Source: Bin80 sp022820435
Lineage (GTDB): Bacteria > Bacteroidota > Rhodothermia > Rhodothermales > Bin80
Direction: 5' to 3'
DNA: 24,944 nucleotides
Assembly (NCBI GenBank): GCA_022820435.1
Contig: JAJEFL010000048.1
Location: forward strand, 1 to 24,944
Within the stretch, counting starts at the first letter, position 1, and the number at the start of each line of letters is the position of its first letter. The position numbers and the translations under genes are program-made. Below, piece by piece: positions 8,132 to 15,749 of the stretch. Under the pieces are notes generated by a model. The model saw only the letters and a program-made list of their open reading frames with translations, did no database searches and was not told where the DNA came from.

Positions 8132-9965
8132 TTCCCGCCCCCGCCCAAAATAGCCCGCTCAAATTCGTCTGAATTGCAAGTTCAAGTCTACTTGCTTCCA
8201 TCAATTGCTCACGAAGTTCATCTATAAGCCGCTTCATTGTCCACGTATACGAATCATCCTGGTGGTCTCGTGATGGTCGCCCAGCACATTCCTCTGCTAT
8301 CGAAATATACTCTTGGTTGTAGATATGGCCCTGAGACTCCCCGTCATCGGCCAGGGCTTTGGGGATCCCCCCGATGTCTATTTTTCCAGAAACAAGATCT
8401 GGCAGAAGACTGTCCCGAATATTGGCTAAAGCATAGTTTTCTGAGACATTGTTCCTAATGCGCTGATCCAGCGGAGCAATCACTGATTCCCAGAGAGCAA
8501 TGACTCGTAATGATGGTTCAATCACTTGGAATGCCTGAAGGAATTTTTTACCTATTGTTTCTTTGGCTGGATCGTTATACCCATATCGCCTTAATTCCTG
8601 CTGGAGAGACAGCACTGAGTAGTAGGTAAAGGAGGCAGCCCCTGATTTATGGCGTAATGCTATGAGCCCGCCTCCAATACAGCATTCGTCCCATACCATG
8701 TTAATATCACCCACAGGAGCCTGCCTGCTTACAAGTGTGTCCCCCGGCTTTGCTATACTGACTGGTGCTGAACAGTACTCTCTTTTCTTAGGATACCTGA
8801 ATCCAAAATCTGCACTATCTCGGAAGAATGGTATACCTTCAACATACTCGTCACAGGAATTCGCCAATGGAGATTTCCCCGCCATGAGAAAAAAACTCTC
8901 ACCAATAGTATGATTCTTCCATCCTGCTGGTATGCCATCAGGCCCAATATTATGGGGAATCGCATCATCTGCCTCGCCAGCCAATCCTTTATCCCGGCCT
9001 TCGATTTTAGCCCGCACAGGATCGAAATCAACAAACCACGATTTGAACAATGCCTGCCCCATTGACTCTAGAGTCGCATTCATCCGCCGGTTGACCTCAA
9101 TCTTGTCATCGATTATACCAAGGACATGGGCTATTGCTTGTTGCTTAGGGATACTTTCCGGCAAATTAATTCGCATACGCTGTAAAGCTGACCTAGATAG
9201 TTCATCGAAGACACTCCCTGCTGAGTACTTTTCTAATTCATGAGTATTGGCCTTTAGCCAGTAATACAGAAAATCAGAATGATAAACGGGGGCAGGGATA
9301 AGGCTGAGTAACTCCTCATTCGTTGCGACAGGATTTGCTGCTACAGCCACAGAGCCAATTGACTTACGGCTCGCAATCAGAAGTGTGCCTGTGGGCACAA
9401 TGCTCGCAGAGCAGGCATTTAGCCCTTTTTGTGTCAGACTTTGAACTCCATGCTGGATATGACGATCATTATTCCTTTCCAGATCACGGAGTGTCAACCA
9501 CGGAATATCGCCGTCAAAATAGGAGGCATCCTCTTTAAAGGGGGTGCCACCAGTTACGATTTCCCCAATCTCGCCAATCCGGTGGGGAACCCAGCCTACA
9601 GGGCATGAAGAGGGTTCTTTTCGGGATGAGTGATCATTTTTGATCATAACTGGACTTTGTAAGGTCACCGCATGCTCGTGGATGATCTTGCGAAAATAGT
9701 CCTTCGTTCGTGCCCAATCCACAATATCTACACGAAAAGGAAGTTTTGATTCAACAAATTCATCATACAATGCTAAATGTATAGACCAAGGCAAGGGCTT
9801 CTCTCCCATGACTGCAAGATCAAGATCAGAGTAATCTCTGGCAGTCCAGGTGGCACGGGACCCAAATGCCAGTACCTTTCTATCTGGAATATGCCGCCGG
9901 ATCGCATCAAAGACAATTTCCAAATGATCTGGACGTAAATCAACAATTGGATGAATCATACTCAT
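8124..9965 (-). CDS. hsdS: Nucleotidyltransferase-HsdS fusion (specificity subunit 1)
   Basis: A 613-residue fusion. Residues about 8-103 are a MNT-type nucleotidyltransferase with intact GSX10DXD (G35-S36, D47, D49) and a third Asp in FRVDIVDW (D80). After a linker (about 105-122) comes HsdS: first recognition domain about 123-270, conserved spacer 272-325 (IPKQQAIAHVLGIIDDKIEVN, FKSWFVDFDPVRAK), second recognition domain from about 348, and a second spacer ending RDSLLPDLVSGKI near residue 527. The two halves begin with similar GW-type segments, as in the circular HsdS architecture. The last 38 residues repeat the C-terminal helix of HsdM (MKRLIDELREQ...NL). The N-terminal NTase is preceded, 20 bp upstream, by a HEPN gene, its likely partner. 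The recognition domains differ from those of HsdS2, so a second DNA target is expected. ATG 9965 leaves the NTase complete. Confidence 0.9.
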   Translation of the reverse strand: MSMIHPIVDLRPDHLEIVFDAIRRHIPDRKVLAFGSRATWTARDYSDLDLAVMGEKPLPWSIHLALYDEFVESKLPFRVDIVDWARTKDYFRKIIHEHAVTLQSPVMIKNDHSSRKEPSSCPVGWVPHRIGEIGEIVTGGTPFKEDASYFDGDIPWLTLRDLERNNDRHIQHGVQSLTQKGLNACSASIVPTGTLLIASRKSIGSVAVAANPVATNEELLSLIPAPVYHSDFLYYWLKANTHELEKYSAGSVFDELSRSALQRMRINLPESIPKQQAIAHVLGIIDDKIEVNRRMNATLESMGQALFKSWFVDFDPVRAKIEGRDKGLAGEADDAIPHNIGPDGIPAGWKNHTIGESFFLMAGKSPLANSCDEYVEGIPFFRDSADFGFRYPKKREYCSAPVSIAKPGDTLVSRQAPVGDINMVWDECCIGGGLIALRHKSGAASFTYYSVLSLQQELRRYGYNDPAKETIGKKFLQAFQVIEPSLRVIALWESVIAPLDQRIRNNVSENYALANIRDSLLPDLVSGKIDIGGIPKALADDGESQGHIYNQEYISIAEECAGRPSRDHQDDSYTWTMKRLIDELREQLMEASRLELAIQTNLSGLFWAGAGNE

Positions 9966-9985
9966 CTAGACATTGTGGATACCAC

Positions 9986-10411
9986 TCATTTCATTTCTCC
10001 TCTTTCCAGTTCATTTAATAAAGCACTGGCATCAGGTATAAATTCCACTATCATGTCATAGACCTCATCTGCTATTTCAGAATCATAAACATGCGTTGTG
10101 TGGTTTCGGGCATTATGATACCCAGCCCAGATCTCAAAATCATGGATCAAGTGACTTTCGGCTGCAAGACGAAAGAGATGCTGCTTAGATATACCGCGCA
10201 CATCATTAGGAGACATATTCTCTTTGAGCCAGCGCTCTATGAGTTTCCAACAGAGTTCATAGGTCATCTCAAAGTGCTTAATCACACCTGCTCGAATTGC
10301 GATCTGCTGATACTCTGAAAGTTGATTCATCGAATCCTCATCTTCACTGACCTCGTGAACCTTGGTAAGCGTATCAAGTGCATTACTTAAATTTCCTAAG
10401 ACTATTGGCAT
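9986..10411 (-). CDS. hepT: HepT-type HEPN toxin / HI0074-family nucleotidyltransferase partner 1
   Basis: A 141-residue helical protein. Residues 50-60 (TYELCWKLIER) carry the HI0074-family core. R102, H107 and Y109 in RNHTTHVY form the RX4HXY motif of HepT RNase toxins, so catalysis and AMP-acceptor function both look preserved. It follows hsdM by 67 bp and precedes the NTase-HsdS1 fusion by 20 bp, the usual toxin-then-antitoxin order. It is only distantly similar to the other HepT (7718-8131), so the two pairs were probably acquired separately rather than by tandem duplication. No Shine-Dalgarno sequence is visible. The toxin role is inferred from the family. Confidence 0.87.
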   Translation of the reverse strand: MPIVLGNLSNALDTLTKVHEVSEDEDSMNQLSEYQQIAIRAGVIKHFEMTYELCWKLIERWLKENMSPNDVRGISKQHLFRLAAESHLIHDFEIWAGYHNARNHTTHVYDSEIADEVYDMIVEFIPDASALLNELERGEMK

Positions 10412-10478
10412 GATTTTTTCTCAAAACTTAACTGCCGGGAATCAGTGATAGAATCACCCAACCCTGCCGGTCATAGAA

Positions 10479-12113
10479 TCAATCCATTTCCCGGTTATCC
10501 TCGTCTATCCCAACATCATACGTTTTTTCTCCCAGCGAAAACCCAAGCATGCCGAGATTCGCTCTAATCTCAGCATCCAGCCGCCTGCCTTCCTGTTGCT
10601 GCTCTTTCAACTCAGATACCAGACGCTTCATTTTGTCCTCAAACAATTCATCATCCTCTTCTTCCGGTTCCACCCCAACATATCGGCCTGGAGTCAGTAC
10701 ATGGCCGTGCTTGCGAATATCTTCCAGCGTAGCACTCTTGCAGAAGCCTAGAACGTCTTCATATTCTGATGCCTTCCCCCCGCTTTGCCACGAATGATAA
10801 GTCCTCGTGATGCGAAGAATCTCATCCCCGGTCAGCTCGCGATGTGCTCTGCTCACCATCCTGCCGAACTTACGCGCATCAATGAATAAAACCTCATCAG
10901 GTCGTTTACGCTCCCGGGATAGAAACCATAAGCAGGCGGGGATTTGGGTTGAATAGAAAAGCTGCCCAGGAAGTGCAACCATACAATCAACCAAACCATT
11001 TTCGATGAGATTCTTTCGGATCTCTGCCTCATTCTTCTGGCCCGATGACATGGATCCATTCGCCAATACAAAACCAGCCGTACCACCAGGAGATAAATGA
11101 TGTACGATGTGCTGAACCCAGGCAAAGTTAGCATTACTCGCCGGCGGTACTCCGTATTTCCAGCGCTTATCCTCAATTAGACGCTCGCCTCCCCAATTTG
11201 AAATATTAAACGGCGGATTCGCCAGAATAAAATCGGCCTTGAGATCTGGATGCTGATCATTGTGAAAACTGTCCCCCTGTGCAATTTGCCCCTCAATACC
11301 GCGGATGGCAAGATTCATCTTGGCCAGGCGCCAAGTCGTAGGATTTGATTCCTGACCATAAATTGAAATATTATCCCTCGCGTTGCCTCCATTCCCGTTA
11401 CCCGTAGCATGTGCATCAATAAATTCTATGGACTGCACAAACATCCCCGATGAGCCGCAGCACGGATCATACACACGACCTTGATAGGGCTCCAGCATCT
11501 CAACCAAAATCTGAACAATACTGCGCGGAGTATAGAACTCCCCTCCTCTTTTACCCTCAGCACTGGCAAATTGGGATAAAAAATACTCATACACCCGGCC
11601 AAGAATATCTCTTGAGCGAGCCTCTTCACCACCTACACGAATATTACTGATCACATCTATGAGTTGTCCAAGTCGCTTCTTATTAAGACCGGAACGGCCG
11701 TAGTTTTTGGGAAGGATTCCCTGCAAACTCTTATTTTCTCGCTCGATTGCAATCATCGCATCGTCCACATTCTGACCGATAGTAGGCTGGCGGGCATTTG
11801 CACTCAGATGTGCCCAACGCGCATCAGAAGGCACCCAGAAAATATTTTCCCCACGGTACTCATCCGGATCCTCCGGGTCTGCACCTTCATCAAGTTCACT
11901 TTCGAGTACCTCACGACGCTCCTCAAATGCATCCGAAATATACTTGAGAAAAAGTAGCCCCAGAACTACATGCTTATATTCGGCAGCATCCATGGAACCA
12001 CGTAACGCATTGGCCATCTGCCAAAGCTTTACCTGATATTCCGACATCATTTCCTGATCTCCGGCCACCTTAGCGTTCCCTGCTTTCGCCGCATCTCGCA
12101 GTTTCGTTGACAT
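10479..12113 (-). CDS. hsdM: Type I modification methyltransferase subunit M (HsdM)
   Basis: An N6-adenine DNA methyltransferase subunit; two copies assemble with one HsdS. Features in order: the N-terminal helical HsdM_N region (about 28-175, LRGSMDAAEYKHVVLGLLFL), EFYTPRSIV (192-200), SAM-binding motif I DPCCGSSGMF (216-225), and the catalytic NPPF motif (299-302). A coiled C-terminal tail (MKRLVSELKEQ, 495-505, ending NLGMLGF) makes the contact expected with HsdS. The 544-residue length is normal. It is the first Hsd gene of the operon; the ATG at 12113 gives the usual N terminus and has no Shine-Dalgarno sequence. One HsdM must serve both HsdS1 and HsdS2, because no second hsdM is present. 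Confidence 0.95.
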   Translation of the reverse strand: MSTKLRDAAKAGNAKVAGDQEMMSEYQVKLWQMANALRGSMDAAEYKHVVLGLLFLKYISDAFEERREVLESELDEGADPEDPDEYRGENIFWVPSDARWAHLSANARQPTIGQNVDDAMIAIERENKSLQGILPKNYGRSGLNKKRLGQLIDVISNIRVGGEEARSRDILGRVYEYFLSQFASAEGKRGGEFYTPRSIVQILVEMLEPYQGRVYDPCCGSSGMFVQSIEFIDAHATGNGNGGNARDNISIYGQESNPTTWRLAKMNLAIRGIEGQIAQGDSFHNDQHPDLKADFILANPPFNISNWGGERLIEDKRWKYGVPPASNANFAWVQHIVHHLSPGGTAGFVLANGSMSSGQKNEAEIRKNLIENGLVDCMVALPGQLFYSTQIPACLWFLSRERKRPDEVLFIDARKFGRMVSRAHRELTGDEILRITRTYHSWQSGGKASEYEDVLGFCKSATLEDIRKHGHVLTPGRYVGVEPEEEDDELFEDKMKRLVSELKEQQQEGRRLDAEIRANLGMLGFSLGEKTYDVGIDEDNREMD

Positions 12114-12339
12114 GGATTCTTTTGTTGTGGTAGTGTTTTGAAGCTACAGGCCAAGAAAAACCCCAAAATATTCCCGTTCAGGTACTGAATACCCTGTAGA
12201 AGTTACAAGCTCCCGTTGTCCAGGGGCAGGTTCGACATTAAAATTGATCTTTGGAGATTCCATCATGATAGCAGCCCATATACGATTGAGTCCCCGCACA
12301 GGAGGCGGAGCGCAAGTACCTGAAAAGTGCCCAGTTACA
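12114..12339 (-). other. Spacer between the AlbA_2 gene and hsdM with an open frame of doubtful coding value
   Basis: These 226 bp hold no recognisable gene. One minus-strand frame is open from inside the end of the AlbA_2 gene to a stop at 12144. A 69-codon frame could start at ATG 12353 (MSWVNV), just before the AlbA_2 stop. The peptide matches no family I know and no Shine-Dalgarno sequence precedes it. It may be chance, a frameshifted tail of the upstream gene, or a tiny coupled gene. Confidence 0.2.
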
Positions 12340-14094
12340 TTAACCCAGCTCATAGGAGTAGTCAAAGATACACGAAGTTCCAACCATCTCACGAAACCAA
12401 AGTGTCGCACTGTTGCCTTCTGTATCCAATAGATGTATTGGCTCATTCAGTATAAATTGAACTGGCTGAGATTGGCCCTCGTTGATAAGGATACTGTCTG
12501 CATAGAGATAGGGGCGATCCAGGTCATCTAACATCGGATTCAGATACCCCTGTATTCCCGAGAGAGAACCTGAACGGTTCGGTATGATTTGGGAACCACC
12601 TTCCTGAACAGGCTGCAGGGTAACCTCAAGAGGAGCATCCGGCATATAATTCCTTTCCACATGTGCATTGAAACCCTCGGCCGCACACATCACGGTCATT
12701 GGGAGCCTGGAATAGAGGACAAAATCAGCATGACCGTATGCATTCGTATGCGCCTCAATATATGTTTTGTCTGGATAGAGAATCAGCACATGCACATTTG
12801 GATGCGGCGCTTGGGTATCCTCATATTTAACTGAGATGCGGGCCACGATTCCGCCGGCTACGGGGGGCTGTGCTGCAGGTAAACGAACCCGTAGTTCGCG
12901 CTGACTGATTAACTCAAAATTTGCCCGCTGTCCTGATAAAGCAAATGTTCTGTCTTGAATGAGACGTACCCCCTCGCCTCTTGCTTCAACAAAATACCTG
13001 CGCCCGCCAACATCCTGAAGATCGCCGACACGACATTGATGCAATCTTGAGGCCAGCAGTTCGTTGCGTGTAAACTGACTTGTTCGCAAATCGTCTACCG
13101 TCATGGAATTGCATAGACCGCCGGGAGAGTACAGTTCCAGTTTATTTCTAAACATGAATAGACGAATCCGAGATCCACGCACCGCATAGTCCCGGTGTAC
13201 AACTGCATTAACAACAGCCTCAAAAACTGCCCGCATGCTAAATTGGGGCACCTCCGCTCGTGCAGGATCTTTATATGCTGCGACGCGCAAATTGGATTTT
13301 ACAAAGCGTACGGCCTTTCGTATCTGATCGTCCAGGGGGCCTGTGATATTGCGAGCGTCAATTTGATGATCCGCATTAAGTTGATCCCCGCTATAACATA
13401 CTGCTTGTATCCATGCATTCGGAAACCATTCGCGCGGGTCGTTTGTCGCCAATAATAAACCTGCTACCGTTGCCCGCAAATGACCGTCAGGGTCACGCTT
13501 CACAAACTTCAATTTCCTAAGTTCCACATCATCAGGGTCAAGTTCTCGTGACACTACATATCTGCGCCATAAATCCCGTTGAAGAGTATTAATCCCGGCA
13601 TTTCTTACGATTTGCGAGTCAAATGAATTCGTATCAGATTGCCCGCGTATCCGAGATAATCGGATTACATCATCTATTTCCATAGCACGTTTACTATCCA
13701 GAAACCGATCAAAATACCCTCCGGGAGAACGATGTACGGTTGCACCCTCAGGAATTTCAACTAAAAGCACATCCCCTTCACTGGATTCTATGGGAATTCG
13801 CAGAACTTTGACGTTGAGCACCGGCTTGATACTTTCCGTACAGATTTCACGCACATACCTGACTAGGACATCAAGTTTTGATAATGTAAGGGACTGTGGT
13901 TGCCGATCATCGGTCACACCTAAGATTAACCGTCCACCGCTTGCATTGGCAAATGCTGCAATCTCATCTGCGAGCGAATCCCGCCGAGGTGCAGAAACCT
14001 TATCCCCACGGAATCTGACAGATTTCAACTCAAGTTCCGAATCCTCGCCTGAAATGATCTGCCTCCACAACTTTTTGTGATTCACCGAGGTCAT
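12340..14094 (-). repeat. Right copy of the ~1.7-kb direct repeat (AlbA_2 paralogue pair)
   Basis: Partner of 748-2499: same strand, collinear coding sequence, with the longest identical stretch I noticed at 13898-13928. The direct orientation means recombination between the copies would excise the intervening hsd genes and leave one AlbA_2 gene. Confidence 0.75.
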
Positions 14095-14130
14095 TGAGTC
14101 AGAAATATGGAGCCCATTGGGATCGTCCAC
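12340..14130 (-). CDS. AlbA_2 (Schlafen-type) / HATPase_c_4 protein with C-terminal beta-domain extension, copy 2
   Basis: A 596-residue paralogue of the 748-2505 protein, collinear over its whole length with an offset of 10 residues. The AlbA_2 domain (residues about 24-145, with DEIAAFANASGGRLILGV and HRSPGGYF) is followed by a HATPase_c_4 signature (EAVVNAVVHRDY, LELYSPGGL) and then the same two C-terminal extension domains, ending in LWFREMVG...FDYSY. It is the most upstream gene of the defence operon, 226 bp before hsdM. ATG 14130 gives the longest form. ATG 14094 (MTSVNHKKLW) aligns with MSLVNLERLW of the other copy and leaves room for the 5' leader implied by the promoter candidate at 14145-14174, so I favour it. 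Nucleic-acid binding or regulation is inferred. The Schlafen-type AlbA fold is also found in RNA nucleases, but no catalytic triad was identified. Confidence 0.8.
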   Translation of the reverse strand: MDDPNGLHISDSMTSVNHKKLWRQIISGEDSELELKSVRFRGDKVSAPRRDSLADEIAAFANASGGRLILGVTDDRQPQSLTLSKLDVLVRYVREICTESIKPVLNVKVLRIPIESSEGDVLLVEIPEGATVHRSPGGYFDRFLDSKRAMEIDDVIRLSRIRGQSDTNSFDSQIVRNAGINTLQRDLWRRYVVSRELDPDDVELRKLKFVKRDPDGHLRATVAGLLLATNDPREWFPNAWIQAVCYSGDQLNADHQIDARNITGPLDDQIRKAVRFVKSNLRVAAYKDPARAEVPQFSMRAVFEAVVNAVVHRDYAVRGSRIRLFMFRNKLELYSPGGLCNSMTVDDLRTSQFTRNELLASRLHQCRVGDLQDVGGRRYFVEARGEGVRLIQDRTFALSGQRANFELISQRELRVRLPAAQPPVAGGIVARISVKYEDTQAPHPNVHVLILYPDKTYIEAHTNAYGHADFVLYSRLPMTVMCAAEGFNAHVERNYMPDAPLEVTLQPVQEGGSQIIPNRSGSLSGIQGYLNPMLDDLDRPYLYADSILINEGQSQPVQFILNEPIHLLDTEGNSATLWFREMVGTSCIFDYSYELG

Positions 14131-14144
14131 GCATCAAAACGACA

Positions 14145-14174
14145 TAAAGTTAAAATCCGAGAATTCATTTGAAA
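14145..14174 (-). promoter_or_regulatory. Possible Bacteroidota-type promoter ahead of the defence operon
   Basis: Read on the minus strand, TTTC (14174-14171), 18 bp, then TAACTTTA (14152-14145) approximates the -33/-7 consensus TTTG ... TAnnTTTG. Transcription would begin about 8 bp before ATG 14130 and about 44 bp before ATG 14094. The match is imperfect at both boxes. Confidence 0.25.
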
Positions 14175-14304
14175 CTGGAATATTCGAAATCCCCCAAAAT
14201 GCGGAATCTGAGGCTCATTCAATCTGATAGATTCATCGCCTCATTTTCCCCTGGACCCGGTTGATTACTCTCTAACACGGGAGCCCGTCCATTGCAGCAC
14301 AATC

Positions 14305-14321
14305 TGATCCGGTTCGGATCA
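14305..14321 (-). terminator. Perfect 7-bp hairpin beginning at the nadA stop codon
   Basis: TGATCCG and CGGATCA flank a 3-base loop, and the hairpin starts with the TGA stop codon of nadA. No T-run follows on the minus strand, so it is not a classical intrinsic terminator. It may still stabilise the 3' end or act with Rho. Confidence 0.35.
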
Positions 14322-15323
14322 TGACACACCTTCGCTCATTTCAATCATACGCTCAATGGGCTTGAGTGCACGCTTGCGGATAGATTCCTCCATATGGATT
14401 TCCGGCAACTCGTGATGCATGCAGGTGTACAGTTTCTCAAGGGTGTTGAGCCGCATATGGGGACACTGACTGCAGTTACACCCGCTTTCAGGAGGGGCAG
14501 GAATAAAATGCTTACCGGGGGAGTCTTTACGCATTTGATGCAGAATCCCCTCTTCCGTTGCAATAATAAAAGAGTCTCCCGTATCTTCACGGGCAAACCG
14601 GCGGATTGCACTGGTTGAACCGACAAAATCAGCGTGCCGGAGGACCGCTTCCTCACACTCTGGATGGGCCAATACTCTGGCCGCAGGGAATTCAACTTTC
14701 AACGCAAGCAACTTCCGCTCGCTGAACGTCTCGTGAACAATACATACCCCATCCCAGATCTTTAATTTGCGGCCGGTTTTGCGTTCAAGCCATCGGCCTA
14801 GATTCCGGTCAGGCGCAAAGATCACCGGTTGTGATTCCGGGATCATCCGCAGCAAGTGCTCCGCATTGGTTGAAGTGCAGATAATATCACTCCTTGCCTT
14901 TACCGCAGCAGAGCAGTTGATGTAGGACATCACCAAATGATCGGGATGCCGATCACAAAAAATCTGAAATTCATCCGCCGGACAGGTATCTGCCAGAGAA
15001 CAGCCTGCATTTAAGTCGGGAAGCAGGACCTTCTTTTCCGGACTTAGAATTTTGGCGGTCTCGGCCATAAAATGAACCCCGGCAAATACAATAATATCCG
15101 CCGATGTTGCCGCCGCCTGCCGGGAAAGGCCCAACGAATCTCCAATAAAGTCGGCCACATCCTGGATCGCAGGCTCCTGGTAATAGTGCGCAAGCAGAAT
15201 CGCATTTTTTCTCTTCTTGAGGATTTCAATCTCCTCGTAGAGATCCAGTGTCTGATCCACAGGATCATCAATGAATCCGATCTGCTCTAATCGGCTGTTC
15301 CAAACATCTTGTGCTACAGGCAT
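14319..15323 (-). CDS. nadA: Quinolinate synthase A
   Basis: Condenses iminoaspartate with dihydroxyacetone phosphate to give quinolinate in de novo NAD synthesis; cytosolic and [4Fe-4S]-dependent. The 334-residue length fits the family. Seen in order: the substrate motif LAHYYQEP (44-51), GDSLGLSR (61-68), PDLNAGCSLADTC (C108), YINCSAAVKA, APDRNLG, DGVCIVHE (C194), AHPEC, and the C-terminal CNCSQCPHM (C282, C284, C287). C108, C194 and C287 are the expected cluster ligands. NadB and NadC are not in the window. Upstream lies the decayed lolD 3' copy, which may carry its promoter. The start at 15323 gives a normal N terminus. Confidence 0.95.
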   Translation of the reverse strand: MPVAQDVWNSRLEQIGFIDDPVDQTLDLYEEIEILKKRKNAILLAHYYQEPAIQDVADFIGDSLGLSRQAAATSADIIVFAGVHFMAETAKILSPEKKVLLPDLNAGCSLADTCPADEFQIFCDRHPDHLVMSYINCSAAVKARSDIICTSTNAEHLLRMIPESQPVIFAPDRNLGRWLERKTGRKLKIWDGVCIVHETFSERKLLALKVEFPAARVLAHPECEEAVLRHADFVGSTSAIRRFAREDTGDSFIIATEEGILHQMRKDSPGKHFIPAPPESGCNCSQCPHMRLNTLEKLYTCMHHELPEIHMEESIRKRALKPIERMIEMSEGVS

Positions 15324-15397
15324 AACTCAATCAATTAGGACAGAGCCGACATCTGCGGCTCCAGTCTGATTAACGGTCCAAGTGCATTACTGCATAA

Positions 15398-15745
15398 AAA
15401 TACAACGCAACGACAAAACTATCCCTGCCGTAGCCCTGGAAACTATTTTTCACCATCCTGTAATCCCGGAGCACCATGACCTAATTCGCTCAGATCCGGG
15501 TTATGGGTGCAATTACAAAAGCCCGGCTATAGATCCGGCTCAAATTGAGCAATTCCTCATGGAGTGCACCCTCAGTCCGTGTGTGAACCTGCAGGCAGGT
15601 TCGGCGGCGGGGATGAAAAGGGACTGATTCATTTGTACATATTTAATCAAAACGTACTGCCTTCGCTCCCGAAAGTTCTGATGAGCAGTGCTCAGGTGGG
15701 ATTTTCTGCATTACAGATGGAAAAGAGAGGAACGGCCCCTACCCT
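15398..15745 (-). pseudogene. Decayed duplicate of the 3' part and downstream flank of lolD
   Basis: This stretch aligns to 16935-17300, the 3' end of the intact lolD gene plus its downstream flank. Over 15398-15451, 47 of 54 bases match. Shared blocks include aaatacaacgcaa, ccctggaaactatttttc and ttcctcatggagtgc. Read on the minus strand, the remnant still gives VIATHNP.LSEL before a TAG, but only after allowing for small indels, so it cannot code for a protein. Similarity fades towards 15745, right at the end of the methyltransferase gene. The fragment and the intact gene bracket that methyltransferase. Confidence 0.8.
15414..15442 (-). promoter_or_regulatory. Possible nadA promoter within the duplicated lolD 3' flank
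   Basis: On the minus strand TTTC (15442-15439), 17 bp, then TAGTTTTG (15421-15414), which fits the Bacteroidota -7 box TAnnTTTG exactly and the -33 box in three of four bases. It lies about 90 bp before the nadA start codon. The spacing is slightly short of the usual 19-21 bp. Confidence 0.35.
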
Positions 15746-15749
15746 GCAT

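Noticed and set aside
748..14130. The whole minus-strand island considered as a BREX, DISARM or Druantia system
   Set aside because: No PglZ, BrxC, DrmA/B or related signature is visible. The core genes are standard hsdM, hsdS and hsdR.
14269..14290. Short inverted repeat acggg/cccgt in the nadA-AlbA_2 gap, considered as a terminator
   Set aside because: The stem is only 4-5 bp with a tiny loop and no T-run follows on either strand.
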